This document shows, piece after piece, positions 29,593 to 38,783 of a DNA stretch of 42,707 bases (position 1 is the first letter of the stretch; each line of letters begins with the position of its first letter). This DNA is from HGM13006 sp964518645 (GTDB lineage: Bacteria > Bacillota > Clostridia > Oscillospirales > Oscillospiraceae), in contig CAZFGL010000003.1 of assembly GCA_964518645.1 (NCBI GenBank), positions 1-42,707 of the forward strand, written 5' to 3'. The notes under the pieces were generated by a model. It was given only the letters and a program-made list of their open reading frames with translations, searched no databases and was not told the DNA's origin. A program made the translations under genes and the position numbers.

Positions 29593-30900
29593 ATGACTGA
29601 ATTCGAAGAATTATACGCCCAGAAGCGGCGTTCCATGGAAGAAGTTCTCAGCAGCATCCGCTCCGGCGATGTGATCTTTACCACAAACAATTATTCCGAA
29701 CCCGGCGGCATTCTGGCCCGCCTCCACGAGATCGCCCCCAATGTGGAAAACGTGAAGATCTGGAAGGGCCGCAGCGGTCTTTACCCCTTTATGGTGGACC
29801 CTGCCATGAAGGGCCATGTGGAAATGTACAACTATTTCTTTGGCCCCACTTTTTATAAGCAGTCCCTGCCCATGGGCCTTGTAGACTATGTCCCCTCTGA
29901 TCTTCAGAGCTATTACACCGTGGCAGTCTCCGGTCATCCCTCCAATGTGGCCATCTCCGCAGTGACCCCTATGGACGAAAACGGTAATTTCCACGTTCCC
30001 ATGAATCACGCCGCTGACGGTCTCGGCATGCTGGCCGCACTGGAACAGCATCAGCGGATCATTCTGGAGGTAAACCCCAACCTGCACCACATGCACGGTT
30101 CCGTGGCCATCAACATCCGGGACGTGGACATGCTGGTAGAGGTGGATCGTCCGGAATATGTGATCCCCAGCATGGAATCCACCGATGTGGAAACGCGCAT
30201 TGGCGAGGCTGTTGCATCCCTGGTAAAGGACGGCGACACCATCCAGCTGGGCATCGGCGGTATCCCCAACGCAGTTGGCTCCTTCCTGAAGGACAAGAAG
30301 GATCTGGGCATCCACACGGAGATGTTCACCACCTCCATGATGGAGCTGGTCAAGGCCGGTGTCATCAACGGCAGCCGCAAGACCTTCGACAGGAACCTCC
30401 ATGTATGTGCCTTTGCCGAGGGCGTTCCGGAGCTTTATCCCTTCCTCGCCTCCCGTGAGGACTGCATCCTCCGCTCCGGCCGTGACGTGGTAGATCCCTT
30501 TAACATTGCCCGTCAGGACAACATGGTCTCCATCAACACTCTGGTGGAAATGGATCTCACCGGTCAGGTTTGCGCCGAGTCCGTAGGCCCCAGACAGATC
30601 TCCGGCTCCGGCGGTGCTTTCTGCTTTGCCTACGGCACCTACCGCAGCAACGGTGGCCGCAGCATTCTGGCCTTCTCCGCCCGGAGCAACAAGGGTCAGA
30701 GCAAGATCAAAGGCACCCTAACCCCCGGTGCCGTGGTCACCGTTCCCAGAAACTATACGGATTATATTGTTACGGAGTACGGCATCGCCAAGCTCAAGGG
30801 CAAGACCCTCTCCGAACGTGCCCGTGCCCTGATTTCGGTGGCCCATCCCGACGACCGGGAGGAACTGCTCCAGCAGGCAAGAACTCTGAAGTATCTCTGA
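29593..30900 (+). CDS. Acetyl-CoA hydrolase/transferase-family CoA-transferase
   Basis: 435 residues, in the size range of 4-hydroxybutyrate and butyryl-CoA:acetate CoA-transferases. Two-domain layout: the N-half contains AVSGHPSNVAISAVTPMDENG; the C-half begins near 200 with GDTIQLGIGGIPNAVGSFL. The HTEM motif with Glu243 lies where the active-site Glu of the 4-hydroxybutyrate enzyme (Glu238) is expected. It would swap CoA between an acyl-CoA and a free acid. The usual glycine loop GTGGQLDF is GSGGAFCFAYG here, so the acyl substrate probably differs from butyrate. It is a single gene under the divergent LysR. It may supply CoA esters for the ene-reductases, but no sequence link shows this. 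Confidence 0.92.
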   Translation: MTEFEELYAQKRRSMEEVLSSIRSGDVIFTTNNYSEPGGILARLHEIAPNVENVKIWKGRSGLYPFMVDPAMKGHVEMYNYFFGPTFYKQSLPMGLVDYVPSDLQSYYTVAVSGHPSNVAISAVTPMDENGNFHVPMNHAADGLGMLAALEQHQRIILEVNPNLHHMHGSVAINIRDVDMLVEVDRPEYVIPSMESTDVETRIGEAVASLVKDGDTIQLGIGGIPNAVGSFLKDKKDLGIHTEMFTTSMMELVKAGVINGSRKTFDRNLHVCAFAEGVPELYPFLASREDCILRSGRDVVDPFNIARQDNMVSINTLVEMDLTGQVCAESVGPRQISGSGGAFCFAYGTYRSNGGRSILAFSARSNKGQSKIKGTLTPGAVVTVPRNYTDYIVTEYGIAKLKGKTLSERARALISVAHPDDREELLQQARTLKYL

Positions 30901-30916
30901 TTCATTCTCCTTTTAT

Positions 30917-30949
30917 AATGGGTGTGCCGCAGCTGTCGGCACGCCCATT
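30917..30949 (+). terminator. Terminator of the CoA-transferase gene
   Basis: 13-bp stem AATGGGTGTGCCG / CGGCACGCCCATT with one G-T pair and a 7-nt loop, followed by CTCTTTTCC. Confidence 0.75.
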
Positions 30950-30977
30950 CTCTTTTCCTCTTTCTTTTCTCAGCCCA

Positions 30978-31006
30978 TTGCCTTTATTCCCGAAAAATGA
31001 TATACT
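30978..31006 (+). promoter_or_regulatory. Promoter of the adenine deaminase gene
   Basis: -35 TTGCCT (30978-30983), 17-bp spacer, extended -10 TGA-TATACT (31001-31006). Confidence 0.75.
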
Positions 31007-31044
31007 CCACAAAATAGTATTTTTAAAGAAAGCGAGGCAGTCGT

Positions 31045-32754
31045 ATGGGCATCCGTTATACACCGGAAATGGCGAAAATCGCACTGGGGCAGGAAAAGGC
31101 TCCCCTTGTACTGAAAAACGGCAAAATCCTTCAGGTTTTCACCAATGAGCTTCTGGAGGGGGACATTGCCATTGCAGAGGGGATCATTCTGGGTGTGGGC
31201 AGCTACGAGGGCATCCGGGAGATCGACCTGAATGGGAGCTATGTGTGTCCCGGCTTTGTGGACGCCCATCTCCATCTGGAATCCACGCTGGTGCATCCCG
31301 GAGAACTGATCCAGCAGGCAGGCCTGCAAGGTACCACCACCTTTATTGTAGACCCCCACGAGGCCGCCAACGTCTCCGGCAGGGATGGCATTGATTTTAT
31401 TCTCCGGGAGACGGAGGATGCCCAGGCCAATGTCTACCTTATGGTTCCCTCCTGTGTCCCCGCCGGTCCCTACGAGGACAACGGCTTCACCCTGAACGCC
31501 TCGGACATGGAAACCTATCTGGACAACCCCCGGGTTCTGGGACTTGGGGAAGTCATGGACTGCGGTGCCGTTCTCTCCTGCGACAGCCAGATGACCGGAA
31601 AACTGGATCTGTTCCGAAACAAGATCATCGACGGCCACGCCGGGTACCTTGGGGAAAAGGAAACGGGCTGCTACGCACTGGCCGGGATCCAGACCGATCG
31701 CGAATGCTGCACCTTTGAGGACGCCCTCCGGGAGATGCGGGCAGGGATGCAGATCCTGATCCGGGAAGGCACCGCTGCCAAAAATCTGGAAGCCATTATC
31801 CGGGGTGTCGTGGCTCATCACCTTCCCTGTCACCAGCTGGCGTTCTGCACCGATGACAAACATATTGAGGACATCGTTCGGCAGGGCCATATCAGCGCCC
31901 ATGTGCGAAAGGCCATCCGTCTGGGGCTGGATCCCATTGAGGCCTATAAAATCGCCTCCTTCTACCCGGCACGCCGTTACGGACTCCATCATCTGGGTGC
32001 CATTGCCCCCGGCTATCAGGCAGACCTTCTGATCCTGTCGGATCTGGAGCAGGTGGAGATCCGGCAGGTATTCCACAGGGGACAGCCCGTCACCCGGGGG
32101 GAGATCCGGAAAAACCCGGTGCCGCCCCAGCTTCTGAACACCGTACACCTGAACCTCTCCAGTGAAGATGCCTTCCGGCTCCCTCTGACCGGCAGCCGTG
32201 CCCGGGTCGCCCAGGTGATCCCCGGGGAGATCCTGACCCGAGAGGCCACAGAGCAGGTACGCACCCGGGACGGTTGTTTTGTCCCGGATGAGACCCTTCA
32301 GAAAATCGCTGTGCTGGAACGTCATCACGCCACCGGTAAAATGGGGCTGGGCATTGTAAAGGGACTGGGTGTCCGGGGCGGTGCCATCGCCTCCACAGTA
32401 GGGCACGATTCCCACAATCTCATTGTGGTTGGGGACAACGACCGGGACATGTACCGGGCTGCACTGGCCCTTCAGGACTGTGGCGGTGGATATGCCGTGG
32501 TGGAAACCGGCAAAGATCCCGCTGTGCTCCCTCTGGAAATCATGGGGCTGATCAGCAACGAGAGCCATCAGGCTGTCACCGAAAAGCTTCAGGACATGCT
32601 CCGTCAGGCCCGGCACATGGGGGTTCCCGAAGGGATCGACCCCTTTATCACCCTGTCTTTTCTGGCTCTGCCGGTGATCCCTCAGATTCGTGTCACCACC
32701 CGCGGGCTTTACCATGTGGGTCAGGGGTGTTTCCTTCCCGTTTCTGTGGACTAA
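31045..32754 (+). CDS. ade: Adenine deaminase
   Basis: 569 residues, the standard length. Hydrolyses adenine to hypoxanthine and ammonia in purine salvage, in the cytosol. It is an amidohydrolase with the metal motif GFVDAHLHLES (His75, His77), then FIVDPHEAANV, GLGEVMD, IDGHAG and FCTDDKHIED, plus the Ade-specific C-terminal domain (KMGLGIVKGLGVRGGAIAST). The start is the ATG after AAAGAAAGCGAGG, a modest ribosome-binding site. It is a single gene with its own promoter and terminator. Together with the xanthine genes at 38784-40699 it gives the region a purine-salvage theme; no purine riboswitch is present. Confidence 0.96.
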   Translation: MGIRYTPEMAKIALGQEKAPLVLKNGKILQVFTNELLEGDIAIAEGIILGVGSYEGIREIDLNGSYVCPGFVDAHLHLESTLVHPGELIQQAGLQGTTTFIVDPHEAANVSGRDGIDFILRETEDAQANVYLMVPSCVPAGPYEDNGFTLNASDMETYLDNPRVLGLGEVMDCGAVLSCDSQMTGKLDLFRNKIIDGHAGYLGEKETGCYALAGIQTDRECCTFEDALREMRAGMQILIREGTAAKNLEAIIRGVVAHHLPCHQLAFCTDDKHIEDIVRQGHISAHVRKAIRLGLDPIEAYKIASFYPARRYGLHHLGAIAPGYQADLLILSDLEQVEIRQVFHRGQPVTRGEIRKNPVPPQLLNTVHLNLSSEDAFRLPLTGSRARVAQVIPGEILTREATEQVRTRDGCFVPDETLQKIAVLERHHATGKMGLGIVKGLGVRGGAIASTVGHDSHNLIVVGDNDRDMYRAALALQDCGGGYAVVETGKDPAVLPLEIMGLISNESHQAVTEKLQDMLRQARHMGVPEGIDPFITLSFLALPVIPQIRVTTRGLYHVGQGCFLPVSVD

Positions 32755-32765
32755 ATCATAAAAAT

Positions 32766-32814
32766 ACTGTCTCACACCAGAGGTTTTCCCTGTTGGTGTG
32801 AGACAGTTTTATTT
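32766..32814. terminator. Terminator after ade, shared with LysR 2
   Basis: Perfect 14-bp stem ACTGTCTCACACCA / TGGTGTGAGACAGT with a 14-nt loop and TTTTATTTT; A-rich on the other flank, so it can work for the convergent LysR gene too. Confidence 0.85.
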
Positions 32815-32834
32815 TCCGGATCAGCGTTCTGTGC

Positions 32835-33812
32835 TTACAACGCCACGGGCATCAGCTGTTCGGAGAACTCCGGCCAGTATTTTTCTGCATAGTTCACCAG
32901 TTCCTGATCCGTGGGAATGTCCCGGATCCGCTGCACCAGAAAACCGAAATTCCGCAGATACTCCATATACCGCTGCACCAGAGGGGATTTGGACGTAAAG
33001 CGGTGATGGGTCAAATAGATCTGCCGCCGGCAGAAATCCTCCGCCATGGGGATCATTTTCGTTCCCGTATTTATGGCAAAGGGCACCCGCATCCACATAT
33101 GCACAATGGATTCAGGGATAAAGGTCTGTCCCTTGTTGTTGAACACACTCAGAGTCATCGACTCCGGATCGTTCACAAAATGCCGTCGCCCCGGCAGCAT
33201 CCCCGCCTGTTCAAAAAAGGACAGCATCACCCCGGCAATGGCATAATCGTCCCGCTGGATGATCAGTGGCTTATCCTGAAACTGCTCCATGGTCAGCACC
33301 TCCATGTTCGCAATGGAGGATCTGGCATTTACAAAGGCATACATGGGTTCATCCAGAATCAGTTCCGAAACCAGAATCTCATCGGAGCAGTCCCGGCATG
33401 TCACCGCAAAGGGCACATCTCCGTCCTTCACCGCCCGTAGGGTCTCAGTGGCATTTTCCCGGGTCTCAAAAATCTCTATATCCGGGAAGAAGGAATTGTA
33501 CAGCATGGAGGCCTCGTTGGTGAAGTCACCCACCTCGGAGGAGAACTCCAGAATGTTTTTCTCCGTCATCTCCTGTTCCAGCTCTCCCACCATATCCAGA
33601 ATCAGCCGGGCTTTATCCCGGAACTTCTTTCCCGCTGTGGTAAGCCGCAGGGTACGGCCGTTTCTGATAAACAGCTTGACCCCCAGTTCTTCTTCCAGTC
33701 GTTTATAGGAAAGGCTCAGCGCCGACTGGGAGATATGCAGCTGCTGGGCTGCTCTGGTCATACTTTCGTTTTCTGAAATTGCCACCACATATTTCATTTG
33801 CAGCAGGTCCAT
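32835..33812 (-). CDS. LysR-family regulator 2 (divergent from the Liv-type importer)
   Basis: 325 residues. N-terminal HTH at 1-62: MDLLQMKYVVAISENESMT, AAQQLHISQSALSLSYKRLE, VKLFIRNGRTLRLTTAGKKF. The effector domain is slightly longer than usual. Start ATG 33812 follows an AAGGTGGATTGAGG stretch. It is divergent from the ABC importer at 34009-38682; the region between is AT-rich with two inverted repeats. It probably controls the importer in response to the transported compound. It shares only ordinary family similarity with LysR 1. Confidence 0.93.
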   Translation of the reverse strand: MDLLQMKYVVAISENESMTRAAQQLHISQSALSLSYKRLEEELGVKLFIRNGRTLRLTTAGKKFRDKARLILDMVGELEQEMTEKNILEFSSEVGDFTNEASMLYNSFFPDIEIFETRENATETLRAVKDGDVPFAVTCRDCSDEILVSELILDEPMYAFVNARSSIANMEVLTMEQFQDKPLIIQRDDYAIAGVMLSFFEQAGMLPGRRHFVNDPESMTLSVFNNKGQTFIPESIVHMWMRVPFAINTGTKMIPMAEDFCRRQIYLTHHRFTSKSPLVQRYMEYLRNFGFLVQRIRDIPTDQELVNYAEKYWPEFSEQLMPVAL

Positions 33813-33845
33813 GTCCTCAATCCACCTTGTTACAAATATGTATAA

Positions 33846-33862
33846 TTGATTATTCGAATCAA
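33846..33862. promoter_or_regulatory. Inverted repeat, candidate LysR 2 site
   Basis: TTGATT-ATTCG-AATCAA, perfect 6-bp arms, 34 bp upstream of the LysR 2 start codon, in very AT-rich DNA. Confidence 0.45.
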
Positions 33863-33913
33863 TCTATAAGTTTTTGTTATATATTTCGTAAATATTATAT
33901 ATTGGACATTGTG

Positions 33914-33932
33914 CATTTTCAAGTGTAAAATG
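33914..33932. promoter_or_regulatory. Inverted repeat upstream of the Liv-type operon
   Basis: CATTTT-N7-AAAATG. Related ACATTTT and AAAATGT words recur nearby (33923-33964), suggesting several copies of one regulator site; no confident promoter could be placed. Confidence 0.35.
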
Positions 33933-34008
33933 TGGATGTTGGCATGCGAATGTGTGACATTTTGCACAACCACATGTGATATTTTCTGTTAAAGAAAGGA
34001 ATGCTACT

Positions 34009-35277
34009 ATGAAAAGACTTCTTGCTTTGCTGCTTGCCATGGCTATGGTATTTGCTTTGGCAGCCTGCGGTGGCGCTGAAAGCGCTGCTGAAACCTCCGG
34101 CCAGAGCGCAGCTGAGACCGCTTCCTCCGCTGCTGCCGAGACCACCGAGACCACTGAGCCCTCCGGCAACGTGCTGAAAATCGGCGCTCTGCTGAACACC
34201 ACCGGCTGGTTCGCTTCCATCGACTACAACAACCAGATCGAAATGCAGACCCTGTGTGATTACATCAACGACAAGGGTGGCATCGACATCGGCGGCACCA
34301 CCTACACCGTGCAGCTGGTCATCGAGGACGGCGGCTCCGACGCTGAGGGCATCCGCTCCGCAGCTCAGAGACTGGTTGACGCTGGCGTGAAGTACGTCAT
34401 GGAGACCAACGACTTCTGGGTCGAGGGTGCCATCGACATCTTCGAGCAGGCCGGTGTTATGAACATCATGGCTCAGAACAACATGAACCACGGCGTTATC
34501 AACGCTGAAACTCAGTATTCCTACTCCTTCTCCAACGCCTGCACCTCCCAGTACTTCGCTGCAATGCAGGTTGTTAAGGAAAACTACCCCGAAGTGACCA
34601 AGGTCGTTTATGCCTGCGATGACAACGGCGTTAACGCTGAGCAGGCTGCTCTGGTCAAGGCTGGCTGTGAGGCTACCGGCCTTGAGTATGTGGACAGCCC
34701 CGTTGTTTACGACGGCGAATCCACCGACTTCTCCGCCATTGCCATGAAGATCATCGCTTCCGGCGCTGACTGCGTTACCGGCAACGGCACCCCCGACAAC
34801 ATTGCTTCCATCATCAAGGAGATCCGCGCTGCAGGCTCCAACATGGTTTATGCAGCTCCCATCACCATGGGCCCTGGCGTATTCATTGCAGGCTCCGGCA
34901 TCAATGACCTGTCCGGCGCTTTCACCTTCGGCTCCGACATCGCTACCCCCGAGCACAACACCGAGGTATTCAACGAAGTATATGCAAAGTTTGTTGCTGA
35001 CTACGGCGAAGACGCTGCCAGCGCATGGAACGGCGCAGGCCTGGACAACCTGTACACCCTCCTTCAGATCATGAAGGACGCAGGCTCCATCGACGTTGAA
35101 GAAGTCCGCACCTACTACTCCACCATGGAGTCCGTTGAGACCATGTTCGGCACCGGCGTTAAGGGCGGTACCGAGACCTTCGGTAACGATCATGTTATCA
35201 CCCATCCCAACCATGCCATGAAGACCGAGAACGGCGAGGTGATCTACATGGGCACCTACGACTGCGTCTGCCCCTGA
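34009..35277 (+). CDS. Liv-type ABC importer, substrate-binding lipoprotein
   Basis: 422 residues from ATG 34009 behind AAAGAAAGGAATG; the frame start at 33976 lacks a ribosome-binding site. Signal peptide with LAAC and Cys20, then a Ser/Ala/Thr/Glu linker. The body is a type-I periplasmic-binding fold of the LivJ/amide-urea group: VLKIGALLNTTGW, LCDYINDKGGI, QLVIEDGGSDAEG, VVYACDDNGVNAE, DCVTGNGTPDNIAS. Members bind branched-chain amino acids, amides, urea or aromatic acids, and the exact ligand cannot be read. It is the first gene of a five-gene importer operon, separated from the permeases by a hairpin that would give excess binding protein. Confidence 0.94.
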   Translation: MKRLLALLLAMAMVFALAACGGAESAAETSGQSAAETASSAAAETTETTEPSGNVLKIGALLNTTGWFASIDYNNQIEMQTLCDYINDKGGIDIGGTTYTVQLVIEDGGSDAEGIRSAAQRLVDAGVKYVMETNDFWVEGAIDIFEQAGVMNIMAQNNMNHGVINAETQYSYSFSNACTSQYFAAMQVVKENYPEVTKVVYACDDNGVNAEQAALVKAGCEATGLEYVDSPVVYDGESTDFSAIAMKIIASGADCVTGNGTPDNIASIIKEIRAAGSNMVYAAPITMGPGVFIAGSGINDLSGAFTFGSDIATPEHNTEVFNEVYAKFVADYGEDAASAWNGAGLDNLYTLLQIMKDAGSIDVEEVRTYYSTMESVETMFGTGVKGGTETFGNDHVITHPNHAMKTENGEVIYMGTYDCVCP

Positions 35278-35319
35278 TTATTTGCCAATACCGTAACTCT
35301 GTGATCTGACACATATTTT

Positions 35320-35354
35320 CGAGGCACAGGGACTCCTGTGCCTCGATTATTTTT
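35320..35354 (+). terminator. Intra-operon attenuating terminator
   Basis: Perfect 11-bp stem CGAGGCACAGG / CCTGTGCCTCG, 4-nt loop, then ATTATTTTT. Its place between the binding-protein and permease genes suits partial read-through. Confidence 0.8.
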
Positions 35355-35375
35355 CTACCAGAAAGGAGAGGAAAT

Positions 35376-36239
35376 ATGCTTGGCGTTTTGCTTCCCAATA
35401 TCGTAGCCAACGCATTGGTTCTTGCCTCTATGTACATCCTGGCCTCCCTGGGATTTGCATTTATTTTTAATATGCTGGGTTCCGTAAACCTGGCCCACGG
35501 CGCCTTTTATATGGCCGCCGCCTACATTACCTATTACCTCTGTGCCAAAGCCGGCCTGAACAACTGGGTCGCCATGCTGCTGTCTACCGTGGTTATGGCC
35601 GCTGTAGGCGTTGTTATGGAACGGTGTGTATTCCGTCCCTTTATGAAGGAGTTTAACCGCGTGGTCATGGTCTCCGTTGCACTTATGACCATGCTTCAGC
35701 AGATCGCTGTATTTATCTCCGGCTCCCAGACCATCTCCATCCCCAAGTATGCTGAGGGTTCCGTGGATCTGGGCTTCATGATGCTCACCAATGAGAAGAT
35801 CATCACCTTCGCAGTGGGTATCGTCCTTCTGATCATCACCCTGATTATTGTATACCGCACAAAGCTCGGCATGCAGATGGAGGCCATCAGCCAGGACCGT
35901 CTGGGTGCTGCCCTTCAGGGCATCAAGGTCAACAAGGTCTCCATGATCGTCTGTGCCCTTGGCTTTGCACTGGCTGCTGTGGCAGGCTCCATGATGGGCG
36001 CTTACCAGCAGGTCTCCTCCAACATGGGCGACAACATCAATGTGCGTATTCTGATGCTGGTCATGCTGGCCGGTGCCGGTTCCATGAACGGCATCCTCAT
36101 CACCGGCACGCTGATGGCCGTGCTGGACTCCGTTTGCCCCATCATCTGGGACAGCTACACTGCTTCCTCCATTGCCTGCTCTGCGGTAGTGGTACTTCTG
36201 CTGATCAAGCCCAAGGGCTTCTTCGGCCATGACGCGTAA
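35376..36239 (+). CDS. livH: Liv-type ABC importer permease (LivH-like)
   Basis: 287 residues; AAAGGAGAGG before the ATG. About eight membrane helices; family motifs LGFAFIFNMLGSVNLAHGAFYM near the start, the permease loop AISQDRLGAALQGIKVNKV, and LMLVMLAGAGSMNGILITG. It forms the membrane channel together with the LivM-like protein. The next gene begins 13 bp after its stop. Confidence 0.95.
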   Translation: MLGVLLPNIVANALVLASMYILASLGFAFIFNMLGSVNLAHGAFYMAAAYITYYLCAKAGLNNWVAMLLSTVVMAAVGVVMERCVFRPFMKEFNRVVMVSVALMTMLQQIAVFISGSQTISIPKYAEGSVDLGFMMLTNEKIITFAVGIVLLIITLIIVYRTKLGMQMEAISQDRLGAALQGIKVNKVSMIVCALGFALAAVAGSMMGAYQQVSSNMGDNINVRILMLVMLAGAGSMNGILITGTLMAVLDSVCPIIWDSYTASSIACSAVVVLLLIKPKGFFGHDA

Positions 36240-36252
36240 GGAGGTGCCGAGA

Positions 36253-37224
36253 ATGAAAAACATCCATGTAAAAAAGGCACTGCCCTACAGCATTCTTCTG
36301 CTGATCGCTCTGGTGACCCCCATTTTCCTGCACACCAGCTATTGGATCGGCGTTCTCATCATGGTGCTGTATAAGGTGATCGGCTCCGTATCCCTGCGTA
36401 CCATCAGCCTTTCCGGCACACTCACCTTCGCCCACGGCGCATTTATTGCCGTCGGCGCATACTGTGGCGGTATTCTGGCCCGCAGCCTGAACCTGCCTCC
36501 GGTCATCACCATTCTGGCAGGCGGTCTGTTCGCCATGCTGATCTCCGTCATCACCGGTCTCCCCTTCGTCCGGCTGAAGGGCATGTACTACTCCATGGCC
36601 TCCATGTTCCTGGGCGTTACCATCAACTACATCATCAAGGCACTGGACATCACCGGTGGCTATCACGGCCTCACCCGGATCCCCAAGCTGCTCCAGAACG
36701 ACATCGCCTGCTACTATGTGTTCCTGGCGCTGACCGTTCTTCTGATCGTTGTACTGTACCGGTTTGAGTATTCCCGCATCGGCACCACCCTCCGTGCTCT
36801 GGCACAGAGTCAGGATGTTGCCTCCTCCATCGGCATCAACGCTACCTTCTACCGGCTTCTGGCCGTAGGTATGGGCAGCTTTGCCGCCGGTACCATCGGC
36901 GCTGCATACGGTCTTTACTCCACCGTACTGAGCCCCACCAACTATGACATGAACTTCTCCCTGTGGCTGCTTATGTACATGCTCATCGGCGGACAGGATT
37001 ACTTCATCGGCCCCATCATCGGTGCGATCATCTTCGTGCTGATTCCGGAGCTGGGTCGTGACCTGAGTGCTTATGCGCCCTTCCTGACCGGCGCATGCAC
37101 CCTGATCGTAGCCTACCTGCTCCCCGGCGGTCTGGCCGGCATCCCCGACCTGATTCGGAAAAAGAAGCTTCAGAAAGAACTCAACAGCACCACGGAAGGA
37201 GGGTCTGAGAATGCCGCTGCTTGA
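36253..37224 (+). CDS. livM: Liv-type ABC importer permease (LivM-like)
   Basis: 323 residues. ATG 36253 is chosen (AAGGAGG 8 bp upstream) over the in-frame ATG at 36229, which overlaps livH and precedes that site. Multi-helix permease with SLRTISLSGTLTFAHGAFIAV, the EAA-like loop LRALAQSQDVASSIGINA, and MYMLIGGQDYFIGPIIGA. Its C-terminus is charged and Ser/Thr/Glu-rich. It overlaps livG by 14 bp, showing translational coupling. Confidence 0.94.
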   Translation: MKNIHVKKALPYSILLLIALVTPIFLHTSYWIGVLIMVLYKVIGSVSLRTISLSGTLTFAHGAFIAVGAYCGGILARSLNLPPVITILAGGLFAMLISVITGLPFVRLKGMYYSMASMFLGVTINYIIKALDITGGYHGLTRIPKLLQNDIACYYVFLALTVLLIVVLYRFEYSRIGTTLRALAQSQDVASSIGINATFYRLLAVGMGSFAAGTIGAAYGLYSTVLSPTNYDMNFSLWLLMYMLIGGQDYFIGPIIGAIIFVLIPELGRDLSAYAPFLTGACTLIVAYLLPGGLAGIPDLIRKKKLQKELNSTTEGGSENAAA

Positions 37225-37969
37225 AACAAAAGGTCTGACAAAGCGTTTCGGCGGTCTGACCGTCATGAACAATCTGGATTTCTCCATTGAAAAGGGAGAG
37301 ATCAAGGGACTTCTCGGCCCCAACGGTGCCGGTAAATCCACCTTCTTCAACCTGATCACCGGCGTATACAATCCCACCTCCGGCACCATTCATTACGACG
37401 GGAAGAACATCACCAAATCCCGCCCCCATCAGGTTGCCAACATGGGCATTGGCCGTACCTTCCAGCTCAACCCCCTTTTCGGTGAGTTCACCGTCTTTGA
37501 AAATGTTACCGCCGCATTTCACATGCACCCCCACTCCACCGTTCCTCAGGTATTCTTCAACACAAAGACCTACCGGGAGAACGAGAAGTTCATTGCAGAG
37601 GGCGCAGACGAGATTCTGGAATTTCTGGGACTGGCCCATGTCCGGAACGAGCTGGCCAAGAACCTGCCCCACGGCTACCAGAAGATTCTGGGCGTGGCGA
37701 GAGCACTGGCAACTCAGCCGAAGCTCATTATGCTGGACGAGCCTCTGGGTGGTATGAATCCCGAGGAGATTGCCTTCTCCATTGATGCCATCTCCAAAAT
37801 GCGGGACAAGGGCATCACCGTTCTGGTTGTAGAGCACAACATGCAGATTCTGGACATTCTGGATTCCGTCACGGTCATCTCCTTCGGTGAGAAGATCTTT
37901 GAGGGTACCCCCGAGGGTATGCGGCAGGATCCCACCGTCATCGAAACCTATTTCGGAGGTACGGTATGA
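37211..37969 (+). CDS. livG: Liv-type ABC importer ATPase (LivG-like)
   Basis: 252 residues. Walker A GPNGAGKST, Walker B LIMLDEPLGG with the LivG-specific GMNPEE, and H-loop VVVEHNM. The signature loop reads LPHGYQKILGVARAL rather than LSGGQ, which is usual for LivG (LSYGQQ-type) and slightly altered here. It heterodimerises with the LivF-like ATPase. GGAAGGAGG lies inside the end of livM. It overlaps livF by 4 bp (ATGA). Confidence 0.95.
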   Translation: MPLLETKGLTKRFGGLTVMNNLDFSIEKGEIKGLLGPNGAGKSTFFNLITGVYNPTSGTIHYDGKNITKSRPHQVANMGIGRTFQLNPLFGEFTVFENVTAAFHMHPHSTVPQVFFNTKTYRENEKFIAEGADEILEFLGLAHVRNELAKNLPHGYQKILGVARALATQPKLIMLDEPLGGMNPEEIAFSIDAISKMRDKGITVLVVEHNMQILDILDSVTVISFGEKIFEGTPEGMRQDPTVIETYFGGTV

Positions 37970-38682
37970 GTAACATTCTTGAAATTCAGGGTCTGAAGGT
38001 CATGTACGGCAAGTCCGTGGCCATTCACGACATCAATATCAATGTGCCCGAGGGTGGCATTGTCACCCTCATCGGCTCAAACGGCGCAGGTAAATCCACC
38101 ACCCTGAACGCAACACTGGGCATGGTTCCCGCCACCGAGGGCAAGATTCTGTTCCAGGGGGAGGACATCACCAACCTCTCCACTGCCGAGCGTGTCCATC
38201 GCGGACTGGTTCTGGCTCCCGAGGGTCGTCACCTGTTCCCCTATCTGACCGTCCACAAGAACCTGCTTCTGGGTGCCACCCAGCGGAACGACAAGGCCGG
38301 GATCCAGCAGGATCTGGAATTCTGCTTTGAGCTGTTCCCCATTCTGAAAGATCGCCTGAAGCAGAAGGCCGGCACCATGTCCGGCGGTCAGCAGCAGATG
38401 CTGGCCATCGCCCGGGGCATCATGGCCAATCCCAAGCTGCTGTGTCTGGACGAGCCCTCCCTGGGTCTTGCTCCCGCTGTCATCGAGGACATCGGTGTTA
38501 AGATCAAGGAGATCAACAAAGCTAAAGGCACCTCCGTGCTTCTGGTAGAGCAGAACGTCCATCTGGCCTTCGGCGCCGCCAACTACTGCTACACCCTGCA
38601 GGTGGGCGAAATGGTGGCAGAGGGCACCGTAGAGGACATTCGGCACAACGACATTGTAAAGAAAGCCTACTTCGGCGGCTGA
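37966..38682 (+). CDS. livF: Liv-type ABC importer ATPase (LivF-like)
   Basis: 238 residues. Walker A GSNGAGKST, signature MSGGQQQMLAIARGIM, Walker B LLCLDEPSLGLAP and H-loop LLVEQNV, all canonical LivF. It is the last gene of the importer operon and is followed by a terminator. With all five components present the transporter should be functional. Known relatives carry amino acids, amides and aromatic acids. Confidence 0.95.
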   Translation: MSNILEIQGLKVMYGKSVAIHDININVPEGGIVTLIGSNGAGKSTTLNATLGMVPATEGKILFQGEDITNLSTAERVHRGLVLAPEGRHLFPYLTVHKNLLLGATQRNDKAGIQQDLEFCFELFPILKDRLKQKAGTMSGGQQQMLAIARGIMANPKLLCLDEPSLGLAPAVIEDIGVKIKEINKAKGTSVLLVEQNVHLAFGAANYCYTLQVGEMVAEGTVEDIRHNDIVKKAYFGG

Positions 38683-38691
38683 TTTGCAATA

Positions 38692-38735
38692 AAAAAGGGG
38701 ATGCGCCAAATACCCCCGGCGCATCCTCCTTTATT
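38692..38735 (+). terminator. Terminator of the Liv-type operon
   Basis: GGATGCGCC / GGCGCATCC, extended outward by AAAGG / CCTTT pairing with one bulge, then TTATTTAT. Confidence 0.8.
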
Positions 38736-38742
38736 TATCAAG

Positions 38743-38780
38743 AAAAAATCCGGCCTGCTGCACATGCAGCGGCCGGATTT
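38743..38780 (-). terminator. Terminator of the xanthine operon
   Basis: On the minus strand ATCCGGCC / GGCCGGAT with an inner CTGCA/TGCAG hairpin, then TTTTTTC. Confidence 0.85.
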
Positions 38781-38783
38781 TGT

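Noticed and set aside
31045..32754. Adenine deaminase as part of the Liv-type operon
   Set aside because: A perfect 14-bp terminator follows it, and the convergent LysR gene lies between it and the importer.
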